NCBI RefSeq assembly: GCF_040712315.1
Contig: NC_134014.1
Span: 36,445,634-36,509,633, forward strand
Source of the DNA: Castanea sativa
Lineage: Eukaryota; Streptophyta; Magnoliopsida; Fagales; Fagaceae
Reading direction: 5' to 3'
Length of the DNA: 64,000 bases
Below the pieces are notes generated by a model, which was given only the letters and a program-made list of their open reading frames with translations, was not told the DNA's origin and did not search any database. Shown here one piece after another: positions 1 to 12,207 of this stretch (position 1 is its first letter; each line of letters begins with the position of its first letter). Both the position numbers and the translations under genes were made by a program.

Positions 1-3000
1 ATAGCAGTCATATAAAGGGTTACATGAACCTGTTCAGTCCTGAAGCTGTAAAGGGCAATATATTATTCTTAAAATTATTGGGAGGGGAAAAACCCTTCTA
101 TGTATGAAGCACCAATTCAGTACCACTGATGACAGAAGTTAGAAAAAAGAAAACAAGGCAAAGCAGAACAACTCATAGAAAGATCACACACCTGAAATCA
201 TGGTGAGACTTTTCAAATCCCAGTTGAGTCATGCCATTGTAAACCTACAAGTTCATCAAATGTAATTGTTTTTCTTTTCTTTTTGCTGAGTACATCTTCC
301 CTTTGACAATACCAAATTAATATACATCACTAAGCATAGCACAGTCTCTTACAATTTCCCATGATCGTGGATGAAAACCAACAGTGAAGCCCTCAAATAC
401 CCTTGGACCCGATCTCTCACATGGAATGGCAAGTTCAACCAAAACTCTGACACAATCAGAAACAACCACAATTATCAAGAAGTTGAAACATCAGATAGGA
501 AAAGAGATATAAAATGGAGAGAATTATCCACTATCTTAAAGCAATATAATAATGATTATTGAAGAAAATGAGTAACTAACACCAGCATTGTAATATCATT
601 AATATCACTTTTTGACTTCTGATACTCATTATATATTATAACTTGAGAAATTTCTCAGTTTAACATATTGCTAAATAATTATTAGTCATTTCTTTAATTG
701 GTTTATTTTAAAAAGAGAAACCCTATGGATTTATGTAACTTTTGTATCAAATTCAGGAGGGTGTGCAAACAAGGAATCAGCCTCCTCGTAAGGCTGTCTA
801 CCAATCATCTCTCCTAGACCTAGCAAAAGTGGAAGCTTTATGCACTAGGTACTACCTTTTTTTTTTAAGAAGGGTGTGCAAAATTTAACAGAGTGAAGCT
901 TGAGATTGCATTTCTATAATTTGGATCTGTTACATCCTGCCCATGACAGCAATAGTTTAGAGGTTTCCCAGTTGGTTCTGGAATGCGACATCAGTTACAA
1001 GAATAATAAGGAGATGACTTCCTATTATAGTGTTAATCTCACATTGATAAAAAAAGAAGAAGTAGGGAAGCGTGTGATGGTCCCTACAAATATAGTAGTG
1101 TAGTTGTTGTGTGTGAGAATTAGAAGACAAAGCTTGTCTAGTGAGAGAGTTAGAATACCAAGTTTTGTCTAGTATGTTCATATGAGAGCACCTTTTGGTG
1201 TATTGTGACTAAGGTTAGTTTATATTTGTGAGAGTCAGTGAGAATCTATGATTGTAATAATCCATATCATTGATAATGAATTTTTTGTTGGCTTTACTCA
1301 TATATGTAGGCATAGAGTTTGTTGAACCACGTTAACTGTTATGTTTTTTGTGGTGTTGGAATTGTATTTTTTTTTCTTGTTGTTCATAACAAATTGGTAT
1401 CAGAACTATTGGTTTGTTCTCTTGGAGATGGCAAACACAAAGTTTGAGGTGAAGCCCTCCTATGGGAAAAATAATTTTAGCTTTTGGCAAAGCACTATCA
1501 AAGATATCTTGATGCAATCAGGATTGATTAAGGCATTGTATGAGAAGTTGACAAAGCCAGCCACTATGTCAAATGATGAACGAGCAAAACTTGGATACTA
1601 TCCCCTTGAGTCTTGTCCCAAAGGTAAAATTATAGCATGTGAAACTTCTCCCCAAGAACCGCTTACAAATTGTTTGTACTTGATAAAAGAGTTAGCGTCA
1701 TTTGAGCATGGAGAGAGGAGCTAAGATTAGAATTATCAGAATGCTTTTAATATATTGACTACTTAGTTGTCGAGTGTGGAGGCTAAAATTGAGGAGGAGG
1801 ATCAAGCCTTATTGCTTTTAACCTCATTCCACCTTTGTATGATAATCTAGTCATTACACTGTTTGTTGATAAGGAGACACTCAAGTTAAAAAGAGGTGAT
1901 ATCAGGTCTCCTAGAGAAGTTCAAGAAGAATAATTCAGAAGTTGGGAAGTCCGAATCAAGTCATGGAAGGAATATGTCTCGCGACTTAGGAAGAATTCTG
2001 ACAGAAAGAACTCAAGATCAAAATCTATACCAAAGAAGGATATAAATGGCATGGAGTGCTATTATTATCATGAGATGGGACATTATCAATATCAATGCAA
2101 GAAATTGAGAGCTGAGTTAGGGGGATTTAAGAAAAGTTATGATAGTCATAAGTTTGTAGATGCAATGATTGGTACAAAATATAATGAAGATGAAGACTGT
2201 GGTGATGGTTTATGGTTAATAAAGGTGGATTCAACATAAAAAGGGTCATATATTTTTCTTGTTTCTTTCATATATGTTGGAATAAAGTTTGGTTGGACAT
2301 GAACAAGGCTTGTAACAAAGGATTGTTACATTGACTAATAATATGGACCACAAATTATAGTTACAAGTATGGTTAAATTTAGAATGTTTGATGGGAATGT
2401 GAAAAAATTGGCTAACTCCCATAGACGTTCTAATCATCTAAGGACTTTGGAGGTGGATGGGGTGGTCTTTGAAGAGGCCTCCGAGGTAACTTTTCAAGCT
2501 GTACAATTTTATAAAAATTTGTACAAGGAGACTGAGGAGTGGAGGCCTTTTGTGGAGGGTTTGGAGTTTGATCGCATTGAGAACAGGGAAAGGGTTTGGC
2601 TTGAAAGGAAGTTTGAGAGAGAGGAGATTCTTCAAGTTGTTAGGGATCTGGAAGGGGACAAAGCTCCAGGTCCGGATGGGTTCACTATGGCGTTCTATCA
2701 TCATTGCTGGAAGGTAGTGGAGAAAGATGTCTTAGCGGTCTTTGAAGAATTTTTCCATCATTGCAAGTTTGAAAAATCCCTTAATGCAACCTTCATTGCT
2801 TTAATTCCTAAAAGGAATGGTGCTTCCAACATCAGAGACTTTCGTCCTATTAGTTTGGTGGGGAGTGTGTATAAAATCCTGGCTAAGGTCTTGGCCAATC
2901 GCTTGAGAGTGGTTTTAGATCAATTGATTTCTGAGAATCAAAATAGCTTTGTGGGTGGAAGACAAATCCTTGACTCGGTTCTCATTGCGAATGAGTGTGT

Positions 3001-6000
3001 GGATAGTCGTGGGAAGAGTAGGGTCCCTGGAGTCATTTGTAAGCTCGATATGGAGAAAGCCTACGATCATGTGAATTGGGAGGCTTTGTTGTATTTGCTG
3101 AACAGGATGGGTTTTGGAGTGAAGTGGTGTAAGTGGATCCGTTCTTGTATATCCACAATTCAGTTCTCTGTTTTGATTAATGGGTCCCCGAGTGATTTCT
3201 TTGGTAGCTCGGGGGTTTAAGACAGGGGGATCCGCTATCTCCTATGCTATTTTTGATCTTGATGGAGGTGCTTAGTAGGATGTTGAGAAGAATGGAGGGA
3301 GCTGGCTTGATCCGTGGTTTTAATTTTGAGGGTAGGAGGGATGGTGGGGAACGTGTTTCACATCTATTATTTGCAGATGATACTATACTCTTTTGTGATG
3401 CAAATGTGGAGCAAATTCTTCATATTCGGTTGTTGCTCCTTAGTTTTCAGGCGGTAACAGGTTTGAAGGTCAATGTGCATAAGAGCGAAATGGTTCCTAT
3501 AGGGGAGGTTGGTGATGTGCATGCTGCGGCGGATATATTGGGCTGCAGAGTTGGATCTTTACCTATGTTGTATCTTGGCATGCCGCTGGGGGCTCCTCAC
3601 AACTCCCCTTCAATTTGGAACACAATTTTGGAAAGTATTAACCGGAAGTTATCTGGATGGAAGAAGTTGTACTTGTCTAAGGGGGGTCGTTTGATATTAC
3701 TCAAGAGTACGCTTTCTAGTCTTCCGACTTACTTTCTATCATTGTTCTCTATTCCTACTCATGTGGCTAATAAAATTGAAAAGATGCAAAGGGATTTCCT
3801 GTGGGGAGATAGCAAGATTCACTTGGTAGGATGGGACAAAGTTTGTGCGCCTATAGCCAATGGTGGCTTAGGGATAAGGAAACTCACTACCTTTAATAAG
3901 GCTCTATTGGGGAAATGGTTGTGGCGGTTTGGTAAGGAAGAGGGTCGTTTATGGAGGCGGGTAGTAGCTTCAAAATATGGGGAAGAGTGGGGGGGATGGA
4001 CCTCAAAGCTGGGTAGGGGAGCTCAAGGGTGTGGTTTGTGGAGAAGCATCCGTATGGGTTGGGAGGATTTCGGTAAAAATTGTCAATTTGTGGTTGGGTT
4101 GGGGAATAGGGTGAGGTTTTGGCGGGGATGGGTGGTATGGGGATCAACCTTTTCGGTTGGCTTTTCCTAGGTTTGTATGGCATTGCCATTGATAAGGAGG
4201 CTTACGGTTGAAGCTTCTTTGCATAGGCAGGGGGCGGAGGATAGAAGATCTTGGAATGTTCGGTTTAGTAGATTTTTTAATGATTGGGAGATGGATGAAG
4301 GACTGCGGTTTCTTCGTATGTTGGGTGCTATAATCCCTCCTATGGATGTTGGTGACCGGATGAGCTGGAAATTGAAGCGTAATGGGGCTTTTGACATCCG
4401 GTCGTACTATTACAAATTAAGAAATTCTCCTTCAACTATCTTTCCTTGGAAAGCTATTTGGAGAGTTAAGGCCCCTAGGCGAGTTTCTTTTTTTGTTTGG
4501 TGCGTAGCTTGGAATAAGATCCTAACGAGAGACAATCTGAGATTGAGGAGATTGGTTTTTGTGGATTGGTGCATTATGTGCCGTCATGGTGGAGAGACGG
4601 TAGATCACCTTCTTCTTCATTGTGAGGTGGCCTATCGGTTATGGAGCTTTGTTTTTATAACTTTTGGCTTGGCTTGGGTTATGCCTAGTTCGGTTCCAGA
4701 CTTGCTTTTTGGATGGTGGAATTGGTTGGGGAAGCACTCGTCTCAGATCTGGAATTTAGTCCCGTTGTGCATCCTTCGGTGTATTTGGAAGGAGCGAAAC
4801 CGGAGGACTTTTGAGGATTTGGATAGCTCTAGGGATCAGTTGCTTGCTTCTTTTTGTGGAACTCTATTTGATTGGTCTCGGGCGTGGGGACTCACGTCTA
4901 GTGATTCCCTCCCTTCTTTTCTTTGTTCCCTTCTCTTTTTGTAATTTCTCTGTTGTTTGGTTTTCTCTCTTGTTTCTTTTTGTTTTCTTTTTCTTGTATT
5001 TCTGGGTTGCTCTGTGTTTTTCAGGCATAGAGTAACCTTCGTATATATACCATTCTTACTTATCAAAAAAAAAAAATTGGGCTATATCAGACATGCCCCA
5101 ACTTCGAAGAAATTTAATTTCTTTAGTCTAGCTAGATTCTTTGGGCTATCTGGCTATGGAGACTCTGCAAGAGCTGGAATTATAAAAGTTACAAGAAGTA
5201 CTTTGGTGGTAATGAAGGGAGATAAGACTTTCAAGAATTTGTACAAGTTGATTGATGATACAATTAAAGGTGTACCACATGGTTGAGTGCATAAAGGAGC
5301 AAAAGGTAGGAAAGAGATTTTGGGCTGAAATAGGCACTAGTGCAAATACCTCATGGGCTGAAGGTGAATATTTGTTAAATCTTTTCCACACAAAGTAGTT
5401 TATAGCTTTTGTAGTTGGTTTTTGAATCCCTTATCGGTTAGAAGAATAATAAAGAGATGAGTTCCTAGTAAAGTGCAAATCCTTATTGATTAAAAAATAA
5501 TAAAATAATGGAATAGTTTAATATAATTAGAGGGTGTGATAGTCACTGTAATTAGAGTGGTGTTCTAGTCTTTGTGTGTTTGAGAGTGGAAGACAGTTTT
5601 GTAAGTTGTCTAGTATATTTGCGTGTGAGCACTTTAGAGTGTATTGGGAATTTGAGTTAATTTATGTTTGTGAGTGTTGTTGTAATCCTTATCATTGAAC
5701 GAGGTTTTTTGGGCTGCCATTACTCATGATGCAGGCATACATTTTACCAAAGCATGTTCAATTCCATGTCTTGTGTACCTTGCCTTTTATTGTTTTGCGT
5801 GTTTTTCACAACAGCAAACAAGTTTACTTAACATGTCTTGATAATTTGTTATTTTCCACTGCATTCGTTTTTGGTAAAGATGGAATCATAAAAGCTATAG
5901 CAATCAAGAATATGTCTCCCCTAGTCAGAGTTACACACTTTCTGCAAATAGCACTCATTACTTTCAAAAAAAGAGGCCTTAAGATTCCCATAATCATGCA

Positions 6001-9000
6001 TCTTCAGCATATCAAGTCCAAAGAGCAAGCATTTGTAACATAGAGGTAGCAGTTCACTGAATTTTATATCAAGAATCAACACTAAATAACAGAAAAAGAA
6101 GAAGAAAAAGATGATGAATCTAACAAAACTCAAGGTACAGTGTAGAAGACCTGCAAGTCGACTCATATGTAACATTGCATATGCATCCAAGCCCACCTGA
6201 GATGAGACAACAAAGATAATTGCATGGGCCATAAGTTAGTTATATATATGAATCTTATATTTACAGAGGCAACATAAATTTAGAGGTACAGAAGCAAAAT
6301 AACATGTATAAAAAAATGAAAAATTGTATATTGTAGAAAGCAAAACAAAGATTGCACCAAAATGAAATGATCCAATAACTTAAGGCAACCTGTCCCCTAT
6401 CTTTCAGGATCAGAAATGCATATATCATACATGTTGAACAAAAATATTAAGTGGTGATATATCATCGCATGGCATGCAAAAGATTTCAAGGGGAAAATTC
6501 ATCATAAAAATATGGTTGCAACATGCCATTCAAGCTTATCAAATAGAATAATGAACCAGTCACAACTAGGACCCATATCATCAATTTTTTTTTTTTTTTT
6601 TGGTTTCCCACAGTGTTTCCTCAAAACTTTCAACCAGAGACTAATCACTGTTCACAACGGGTGAGCCCATAACGGGGTAAATCGCTGGCCCAGGGAGTTT
6701 TTTTCAAAGTGTTGGTGCCTGGACTTGAACTAGGGAGCTCTTAGTCAAACTGAAGACAGCCACCTTGAGACCAAGTGCCCAACCACTTAGCCAACCCCAC
6801 TGGGTTCCATATCATCAATTTCACTTAAGAAGAAGTATGTGCTTTATAACCAACATCATGTTCTTTGGCATATATAGCTAAAAGAAACAACCAATATAGG
6901 TTGAAAAAAATACAGCAGCTAGCTAACTTGCTCTTGCCCAGGTGGTAAAATGTCTTAAGAGAAGACAAATAAAACCATACCAATAATGTGCCACAAACTA
7001 AACTTGTCTTACTATTCTAACTTTTCATAAGTTCTTCAATAGAATTTCTAATTTGATCAATTTAATTATTCTATTAGATATCATGAACTTGCAAATCAAT
7101 TCTGCTACAAACAACTAGATATAGAGTTATCAACATTACAGAAATTCATGAATTATCACATATCAATGGGGTCACATCTCCTTGTGTAAGAAGCAATTAC
7201 ACATTGAAACTTAGAAATGAAGAGTTCACAGACCTTTACATTCTCCATTTAAACAACTTCCACATATAATATTTACCTGAAATTAAACAAAAGAATACAC
7301 TGAGGGAGTTGGTAGAACAAGAGAGTTTGACCAAAAGAAATGGGAACTTACAGAAGTAATGTAACAGAATTCTATGAATTTACCAACATGAAAGAATAGT
7401 TTAAATAAAACCAACCTGAGCTGTACGTCCCATTTTGTCATAACTCTGCTCACAATTCATCAGGTCGCCATTGAAAAAGTCCTGGATATACAGAGAAATA
7501 ATGATAAGTAAGGCAATCATGTTTACAAATTTGGCAACTTATCCATGAAGACATTAGGTCTAAATTTCTAACAAGAACAGAGTGAAAACTTCAACAAGAA
7601 TAGTTTAATCCGGAAACCATTACAGAAATGTCTGACTTCCTTCTGCTTGTAAACCAAGAGTGTGAAGGCACAGTATGCTAAAGAAAGAGAGAGTGGAGAA
7701 GTGGTGATAGCTGTCTAAAAAACAAACCAAAAGTAGTCATTACCATTCAAATCATATAAAATATTTCTTATTGCAATTGGGTTCATGGAACTTTAGCTGC
7801 TATACCATTCGAATTCTGGAGCTCTGCTGTGCTCTACAAGCAGGAGCCAAGCAGACTCCTATATCATAACATTGAAATTTTACAGAAAAAGTAAAGATGT
7901 GCAGTCCTTTTCGCAGTTCTGCTTCTTCTTCTGTGGTTGATTCTTTTACAGATTCAACATCAACTTGCTAGTCATCTTAACCACCCTCCCCCACCACAGG
8001 AAAAAAATAAATACAGTGACAATCTGTTACAGCTCTTTCCCACAGTAGAAAACGAATTGCAATGCACAGAAAGTGCAACATATACATTACTCATGCTTAT
8101 AATTACAAAGTTTCTCAAGATGCTGTTCAGGTTGAAATACAGCTTACTTGAACAAAGTCAACTTTCCCCGAACCAGTAACGAAGTAGTTGAGCTTATCAA
8201 ATTGGCCAAAATCTATATATCCCTGCATAAGTATAAGCACATTCACACCATGTGAATCATATTTGTTAGAGAGAAGAATATTCAGGAAGTTGTTATTTGT
8301 GTGTGTATAAGTAAAGAAAATGCAGGAAGCATACAGTGACAAAGAATTTCTATGTCTTTCTTCACCATATAGCAATTCATAAGCGCACACAACTCTGATA
8401 TTATCTCACATTACAATATATAGAATCTCACAGTACAATATATATGATCTTCATGAATGATTCTTAAAACTATCAACTAGCACTTCCTCCTTCCATAAAA
8501 AAAGGGATGGAGTGTAAGATCATGAGTGCATAACTCACAGCTTGTGTAATTTACTAAAACAGAAAATATGAATGATATTTTAAACCGATCAATTTTACTT
8601 GAACAAAAGGCCATGACACAATGGAACAAGATGCAGTTGTTACAAGGATTTATGTGAATGGACTGAAAACTGAAAAGACTCATATTTATGCATCTTTATC
8701 AATGTCGGGTGCACAGAAAAGCCAAGTTTCATGCATCACAGCTTTTATATTACTCCCCTTGTCACTTTAGAGTCACAAAAATGGACTCTTTATGCAGGGG
8801 GCACCTATCTTCTATATTTATCATCCATGCTTGAAATAAAGCTATCCAATCAACCTAGAACCTGAATTTCCCTTTTCAATTATCTATTTGAATATATTCA
8901 TGTGTGTTTATAAGTCATGTAATTTCAGTTTAATTAAGAGTACTATGTCACGGCATTGATTTTTCTTCTCATACTTTTAGATTCGTCCTCATATGCATGA

Positions 9001-10076
9001 ATTATGCATGTTGTTAAGTACTAAACACAACAAGAATGAATATAAAGTTTCTAATTATTCACCGATTAACTAGGGAATGAACAGAATCATGACTAAGTAC
9101 AGTGCAAAAACTTAATCGCCACTCAATTGTAGAAGCAATTAATATCTTGTGAGTCAAGCAAAATTTCAAGAAATTGGACTAACTTAATAATGAAAATTTA
9201 ATGTAATTCTTATTCTGTTAGCTATCAGTTTCCTGAGTGTCGGTTGTAAACTTGGAATAAATGGGTTAGGCCAGGTGCCTTAAATTCAAGAGGTAATCAA
9301 CCACAACATGCTATGAAATTATTTCCAGACTGAAATCATAAGTATTCGCATTAAGTGAATAAAAACATATACTATAACATTAAAAAAATAAATAAATAAA
9401 TAAATAATTGACAAAATGGAAACATAAGGATAGAGTATTTCAGAACGTGGTTGGAAGGACTACCTTTTGTGATCTACTCTCCACATCTTTGCAAAATCGA
9501 ACCACCAAGTCAGAGTCCTGCAGCAGGACAAACACAAAATGTAAATGAAAAACCCTCCAAAATCGAAAATCTATGGACCATTCATTCAGATATCGTAACG
9601 CATTACCTTCCCTTCATATTGAAAAGGCTGCCCAACCCAGTCACTCTGATTAACAGCTCAAGAGAAAACAACTTTATCACACACTTTCATCTCTAGTGGA
9701 CACATAGCATTAGTTAAAAACCAGTTCATTGATTACTCAACATCCGACTTAAACTAATAGAGGCTTGTTCAATAATAATGGCCCTAAACAAAGCTCGTCT
9801 TAAAACAATTCACATATAATTTTATTGATACTTATAATGTATGTAGGATACGAAATCGAGAATGTGACTAGAGTTGTCAAGAACGTAGCAATTTGAACTC
9901 GGTACCGCAACCGAGGCAGCCCCGAGTGCCTGTAAAAGAACAGCTGAAACCAAGTGAAAGATTGCATATCAGACACAACAAAGAGAAGCATATCTCAATA
10001 ATAATAATAATAATAAATAGCAAAGATTTCACGTACTTGTGCTGATTATAATAAGTAACCAAGATAGATAGTGCAT
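1..10076 (-). CDS. Secreted Expp1-like protein of unknown function, 11 coding exons, C-terminus beyond window
   Basis: I assembled this gene by reading GT-AG junctions on the minus strand. Exons in order of translation: 10076-10037, 9943-9852, 9645-9607, 9517-9464, 8222-8148, 7481-7416, 7276-7234, 6196-6151, 446-353, 244-192, 39-1 (continues off the edge). The frame stays open through every junction and gives 213 residues so far. Residues 1-26 form a classic signal peptide ([18 protein letters not shown]...), so the protein should enter the secretory pathway. Motifs include [40 protein letters not shown], the Cys-rich [15 protein letters not shown] / [13 protein letters not shown] and [15 protein letters not shown]. 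From memory these match a conserved plant family called Expp1 in Arabidopsis (At3g44150-like), whose biochemical role I do not know. The intron between 6151 and 446 is 5.7 kb because a Copia element sits in it. Structure is certain; the family name is recall. Confidence 0.85.
928..1391 (+). repeat. 5' LTR of the Copia element
   Basis: The start (TGTTACATC) and end (TTGTTCATAACA) align with the 3' LTR at 5373-5813. Shared blocks include GAATAATAA(G/A)GAGATGA and GTAATCC(A)TATCATTGA. The terminal dinucleotides TG...CA are kept. Confidence 0.8.
1430..2239 (+). pseudogene. Copia Gag fragment with decayed CCHC zinc knuckle
   Basis: The frame starting [20 protein letters not shown] at 1430 is the UBN2-type Gag N-terminus of plant Copia elements (nucleocapsid, packages the RNA into virus-like particles). 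It breaks near 1724 and continues in other frames. At 2051-2110 a zinc knuckle reads [14 protein letters not shown]: the second cysteine of CX2CX4HX4C is Tyr, so zinc binding would be lost. A protease-like stretch ([11 protein letters not shown]) follows at about 2200-2236 and is immediately interrupted by a stop. Confidence 0.75.
2415..5076 (+). mobile_element. 5'-truncated L1-type LINE inserted into the Copia element, with target-site duplication
   Basis: The insertion is flanked by AAAAAATTGGCTA at 2402-2414 and AAAAAATTGGGCTA at 5071-5084 (one-base difference; the right copy overlaps the poly-A tail). It ends in TTACTTATC plus a run of A. The host Copia frame ([13 protein letters not shown] on the left; RHAPTSKKF...[16 protein letters not shown] on the right) would be contiguous without it. 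The element lacks the endonuclease half: it begins just upstream of the RT domain, as expected for incomplete target-primed reverse transcription. Length is about 2.66 kb. Confidence 0.9.
2417..4944 (+). pseudogene. LINE ORF2: reverse transcriptase plus zf-RVT domain, frameshifted
   Basis: The frame to 3220 has [38 protein letters not shown] and [12 protein letters not shown], the RT fingers/palm. A lost base near 3213 shifts the frame; [13 protein letters not shown] follows, then the catalytic FADDTILF box (about 3370-3393) and the thumb ([25 protein letters not shown]). Another shift near 4140-4200 leads into the zf-RVT region ([16 protein letters not shown] ... [21 protein letters not shown] ... 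[13 protein letters not shown]), ending at 4944. With at least two frameshifts and no endonuclease it cannot mobilise itself. Confidence 0.88.
5085..5290 (+). pseudogene. Copia GAG-pre-integrase fragment, right of the LINE
   Basis: Translation gives [17 protein letters not shown]...[28 protein letters not shown], which matches the region between protease and integrase in Copia Pol (consensus RHVPDLKRNLISL ... KGALVVMKG). It continues the frame interrupted at 2414. Nothing of integrase or RT remains before the 3' LTR. Confidence 0.7.
5373..5813 (+). repeat. 3' LTR of the Copia element
   Basis: Begins TGTTAAATC and ends TTTTTCACAACA, alignable along its length to 928-1391 with many substitutions and small indels. 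Confidence 0.8.
6588..6806 (-). mobile_element. tRNA-derived SINE in an intron, 15-bp target duplication
   Basis: On the minus strand the element starts with an A box-like TGGCTAAGTGGTTGG and has a B box-like AGTTCAAGTCC, the RNA polymerase III promoter of tRNA-derived SINEs. It ends in a poly-A tail (poly-T on plus, 6588-6600). The 15-bp repeat CCATATCATCAATTT flanks it exactly at 6573-6587 and 6807-6821. It lies in the Expp1-like gene intron between exons 6151-6196 and 7234-7276, antisense-neutral because it is on the same strand as the gene. Confidence 0.88.
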
Positions 10077-10099
10077 GTCTAGAAAATCCACTTGGTGAG

Positions 10100-10229
10100 C
10101 TGAGAAATAGAAGTATAGAATGAGAAACCTAAATTGGCTTTAGAGATTGCATTTCTCTGTCTGAATCGTAACAAGAAGAATTGTGCATTATTATCATTTG
10201 GATTATGTATTGAATGAAACCCCAAATAC
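10100..10229 (-). other. Possible 5'UTR intron of the Expp1-like gene
   Basis: On the minus strand a donor (CCAG|GTATTTGG, exon edge at 10230) and a pyrimidine-rich acceptor (TTCTATTTCTCAG, exon edge at 10099) lie 23 bases upstream of the ATG at 10076. This suggests a spliced leader. The leader exon above 10230 contains three tandem copies of a 7-bp unit (GCGACTT on the plus strand, near 10315-10336). An open frame in the leader (10377 downwards) does not join the coding frame, so I treat it as untranslated or as a short upstream ORF. Confidence 0.45.
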
Positions 10230-11456
10230 CTGGAAAGTAGCGAGTGGCTTTTGCCCTTTGCTTTTGGCTGAGATCAATCAAGAAACGAGCTCCGGTATTG
10301 AATGAAAAATGTGTTGCGACTTGCGACTTGCGACTTGCCCAGCTTTCTCTTAGCTTAACTGAGATCTTCATTGCCAAAAATGCCCTTACGATTCCTCTTA
10401 CTCAATGCATTGTTCTGTTGGCTCCCGCCAGCACCGCCAAGTAAACATTTTACGCATTGTCTTTTCTTTTTTTAGCTGAAGAACGGAATTAGGTAAAAAA
10501 TTTATGTATTAAATTTCTTTCTATCAAATATTTATATGAGTTTAATTGTTTAAATTCAAATAATCCTCTTTAAAAAATCAATTAAGATCTTGTGAAAAAA
10601 TTTATGTTTTACCCAATTTTATCTCAACCTTACACATCAGTATTTCATGAATCAATAATATAATATGGTGCCACATAATTTTTAAGGCACTATTTTAATT
10701 AAATTAACATTTAAATTTTATATTTAAACTTCCATTAAAATCTTGGCATATCATGTTTATATTTAAATTCTCCACTTTATGTATAATATATAATTTCATA
10801 AGTAAATATATAATCATAATAAATATGCAATGCTATAATATATATATATATATACACGCACATATAGTTCTATTACTATATACAAACACAATTATAATAA
10901 GATCCTCAAAAAACAAAAAAAACACACAATTATAATAAATGCCTATTAATAACTATCATAATTATAAAATTTGATATTTACAAAAAATTAATTAAAATAA
11001 TAAAAAAGGAGAGAAAAACCATATTATGTTACTTTCCAAGGTATTGTAGGACTTACTGACTATAACTAGTTAATGAATAAAATGCATCACAAAAAATTGA
11101 TTCTCATTAATACCTATCTCTTGGATTAGACTAACCACCATGACTTAAGCTCTGCCCATCACCAATTGTTGTTGTTGTCCCTAGCAATGGCTCTCATACT
11201 TACCTCCCTCTGTCTCTCTCTCTCTCTTGCTAACTTTCTCATTCTCTCTCTAGTTCTCACACCCAAACTTTCTTTGATTAAAACCTTCGTGGCCTGCCAC
11301 GATAAATGTTGCTGGCCACCATTATCACCAACAATGATCCCCAAGTTTAATACCCTCTCTTTCTAGCTTGCACTCTCTAAATTGACCACAATACTCTCAC
11401 TATTTCACCTCTCATAAAAATAAAATCTAGAGATTATTGCGAATTTTTAAATAAGT

Positions 11457-12207
11457 TGATAGTTTGGGGGCCTGAGGACTGAAGATTGGAAGCACCGTTG
11501 TAGCCTTTAGCTGTAGCACCATTGTAGCCTTTAGTTGTTCCTCACGAAGAAGCATCTATAGCCCGAGGAGTGAGGTTGCCCAAGGAGAGAATGAGAAGTG
11601 ACAGAGCATTCTTGGAGAGTATAAAAGGTGAAGGTGGGCGCCATAGGGGATAAACAAGATATTTGTGGGAGGTTTCTTGTAAAGTCTCACCTACGTCTTC
11701 ATATTAAATGGCTAGCAACGACTTTATCAGCTGCATTAATGTGGAAGTGACCTGAACAATAGATTCGCAACTTAGTAGCTTCTTCCACCACCTTCACCAG
11801 AAGTTTAATGGGACAAGTGTCCTAAGGAGATTTAAGAGAATTGAAGATGGAGGATTAGGATGCAAGAAGCCATGGAATATATAAAGACAAGAGACTCTTA
11901 AATAAAGGAGATTTGGAAAAAAAAAAATCAAGGAAAGGGATTAGAGCCAGAATAGTAACTGAGAGAAAAAGAGTGAATAATGTATGTAATAATCCAAGAA
12001 TATTGTTCTCGGGCAAACTTGTAAAGATCCATCTACACATTTAAATATTAAACTTTTGCCTCATCCTTCTTTATCTTTGTCCACGGGCAAAGCCCAACTT
12101 GTTCATCCCACTCTCTTTACAAATATTTATTTATTTGGGTCAGGTTTTGGAACATCAATCTCACTATTCTAAGTGGGTTTGAGCCACCAAGATTTCGTGC
12201 CCTTACA
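11457..12207 (+). repeat. Possible solo LTR
   Basis: The block starts TGAT, ends TTACA, and has a TATA-like GTATAAAAGG at 11619-11628 and LTR-like text near its end (GTGGGTTTGAGCC, TTTCGTGCCCTTACA). GC content rises compared with its flanks. I found no matching 5-bp duplication at the edges and no second copy in this window, so the assignment is weak. Confidence 0.35.

Larger units (their letters stand above)
928..5813 (+). mobile_element. Ty1/Copia LTR retrotransposon remnant inside a gene intron, split by a nested LINE
   Basis: Two diverged LTRs bracket the element: 928-1391 and 5373-5813, both starting TGTTA and ending AACA. A primer-binding site TGGTATCAGAAC (1395-1406, initiator-Met tRNA type) follows the 5' LTR. 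Purine-rich sequence lies before the 3' LTR (around 5352-5370). Inside are Gag, a CCHC remnant, the start of the protease/GAG-pre-integrase region and nothing further: integrase, RT and RNase H are missing. Without the nested LINE the element is only about 2.2 kb, so it is an internally deleted, non-autonomous copy. LTR divergence is high by eye, which suggests an old insertion. I could not find a clean 5-bp target duplication. Confidence 0.85.

Noticed and set aside
4836..5066. Minus-strand open frame over the end of the LINE
   Set aside because: It is the reverse of a T-rich LINE 3'UTR; composition explains the absence of stops and no domain is visible.
923..5818. A 5-bp target duplication for the Copia element
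   Set aside because: GGATC (923-927) and GCAAA (5814-5818) do not match; either the LTR ends are slightly misplaced or the site has diverged.
10129..10377. Open frame MAMKISVKLRESWASRKSQ on the minus strand
   Set aside because: It does not join the Expp1-like coding frame through its donor site and better fits a leader exon; the internal 7-bp tandem repeat also argues against coding.
11159..11366. Hydrophobic small open frames on both strands near 11.2 kb
   Set aside because: Caused by a CT-rich tract; no start context, no splice sites, no partner exons.
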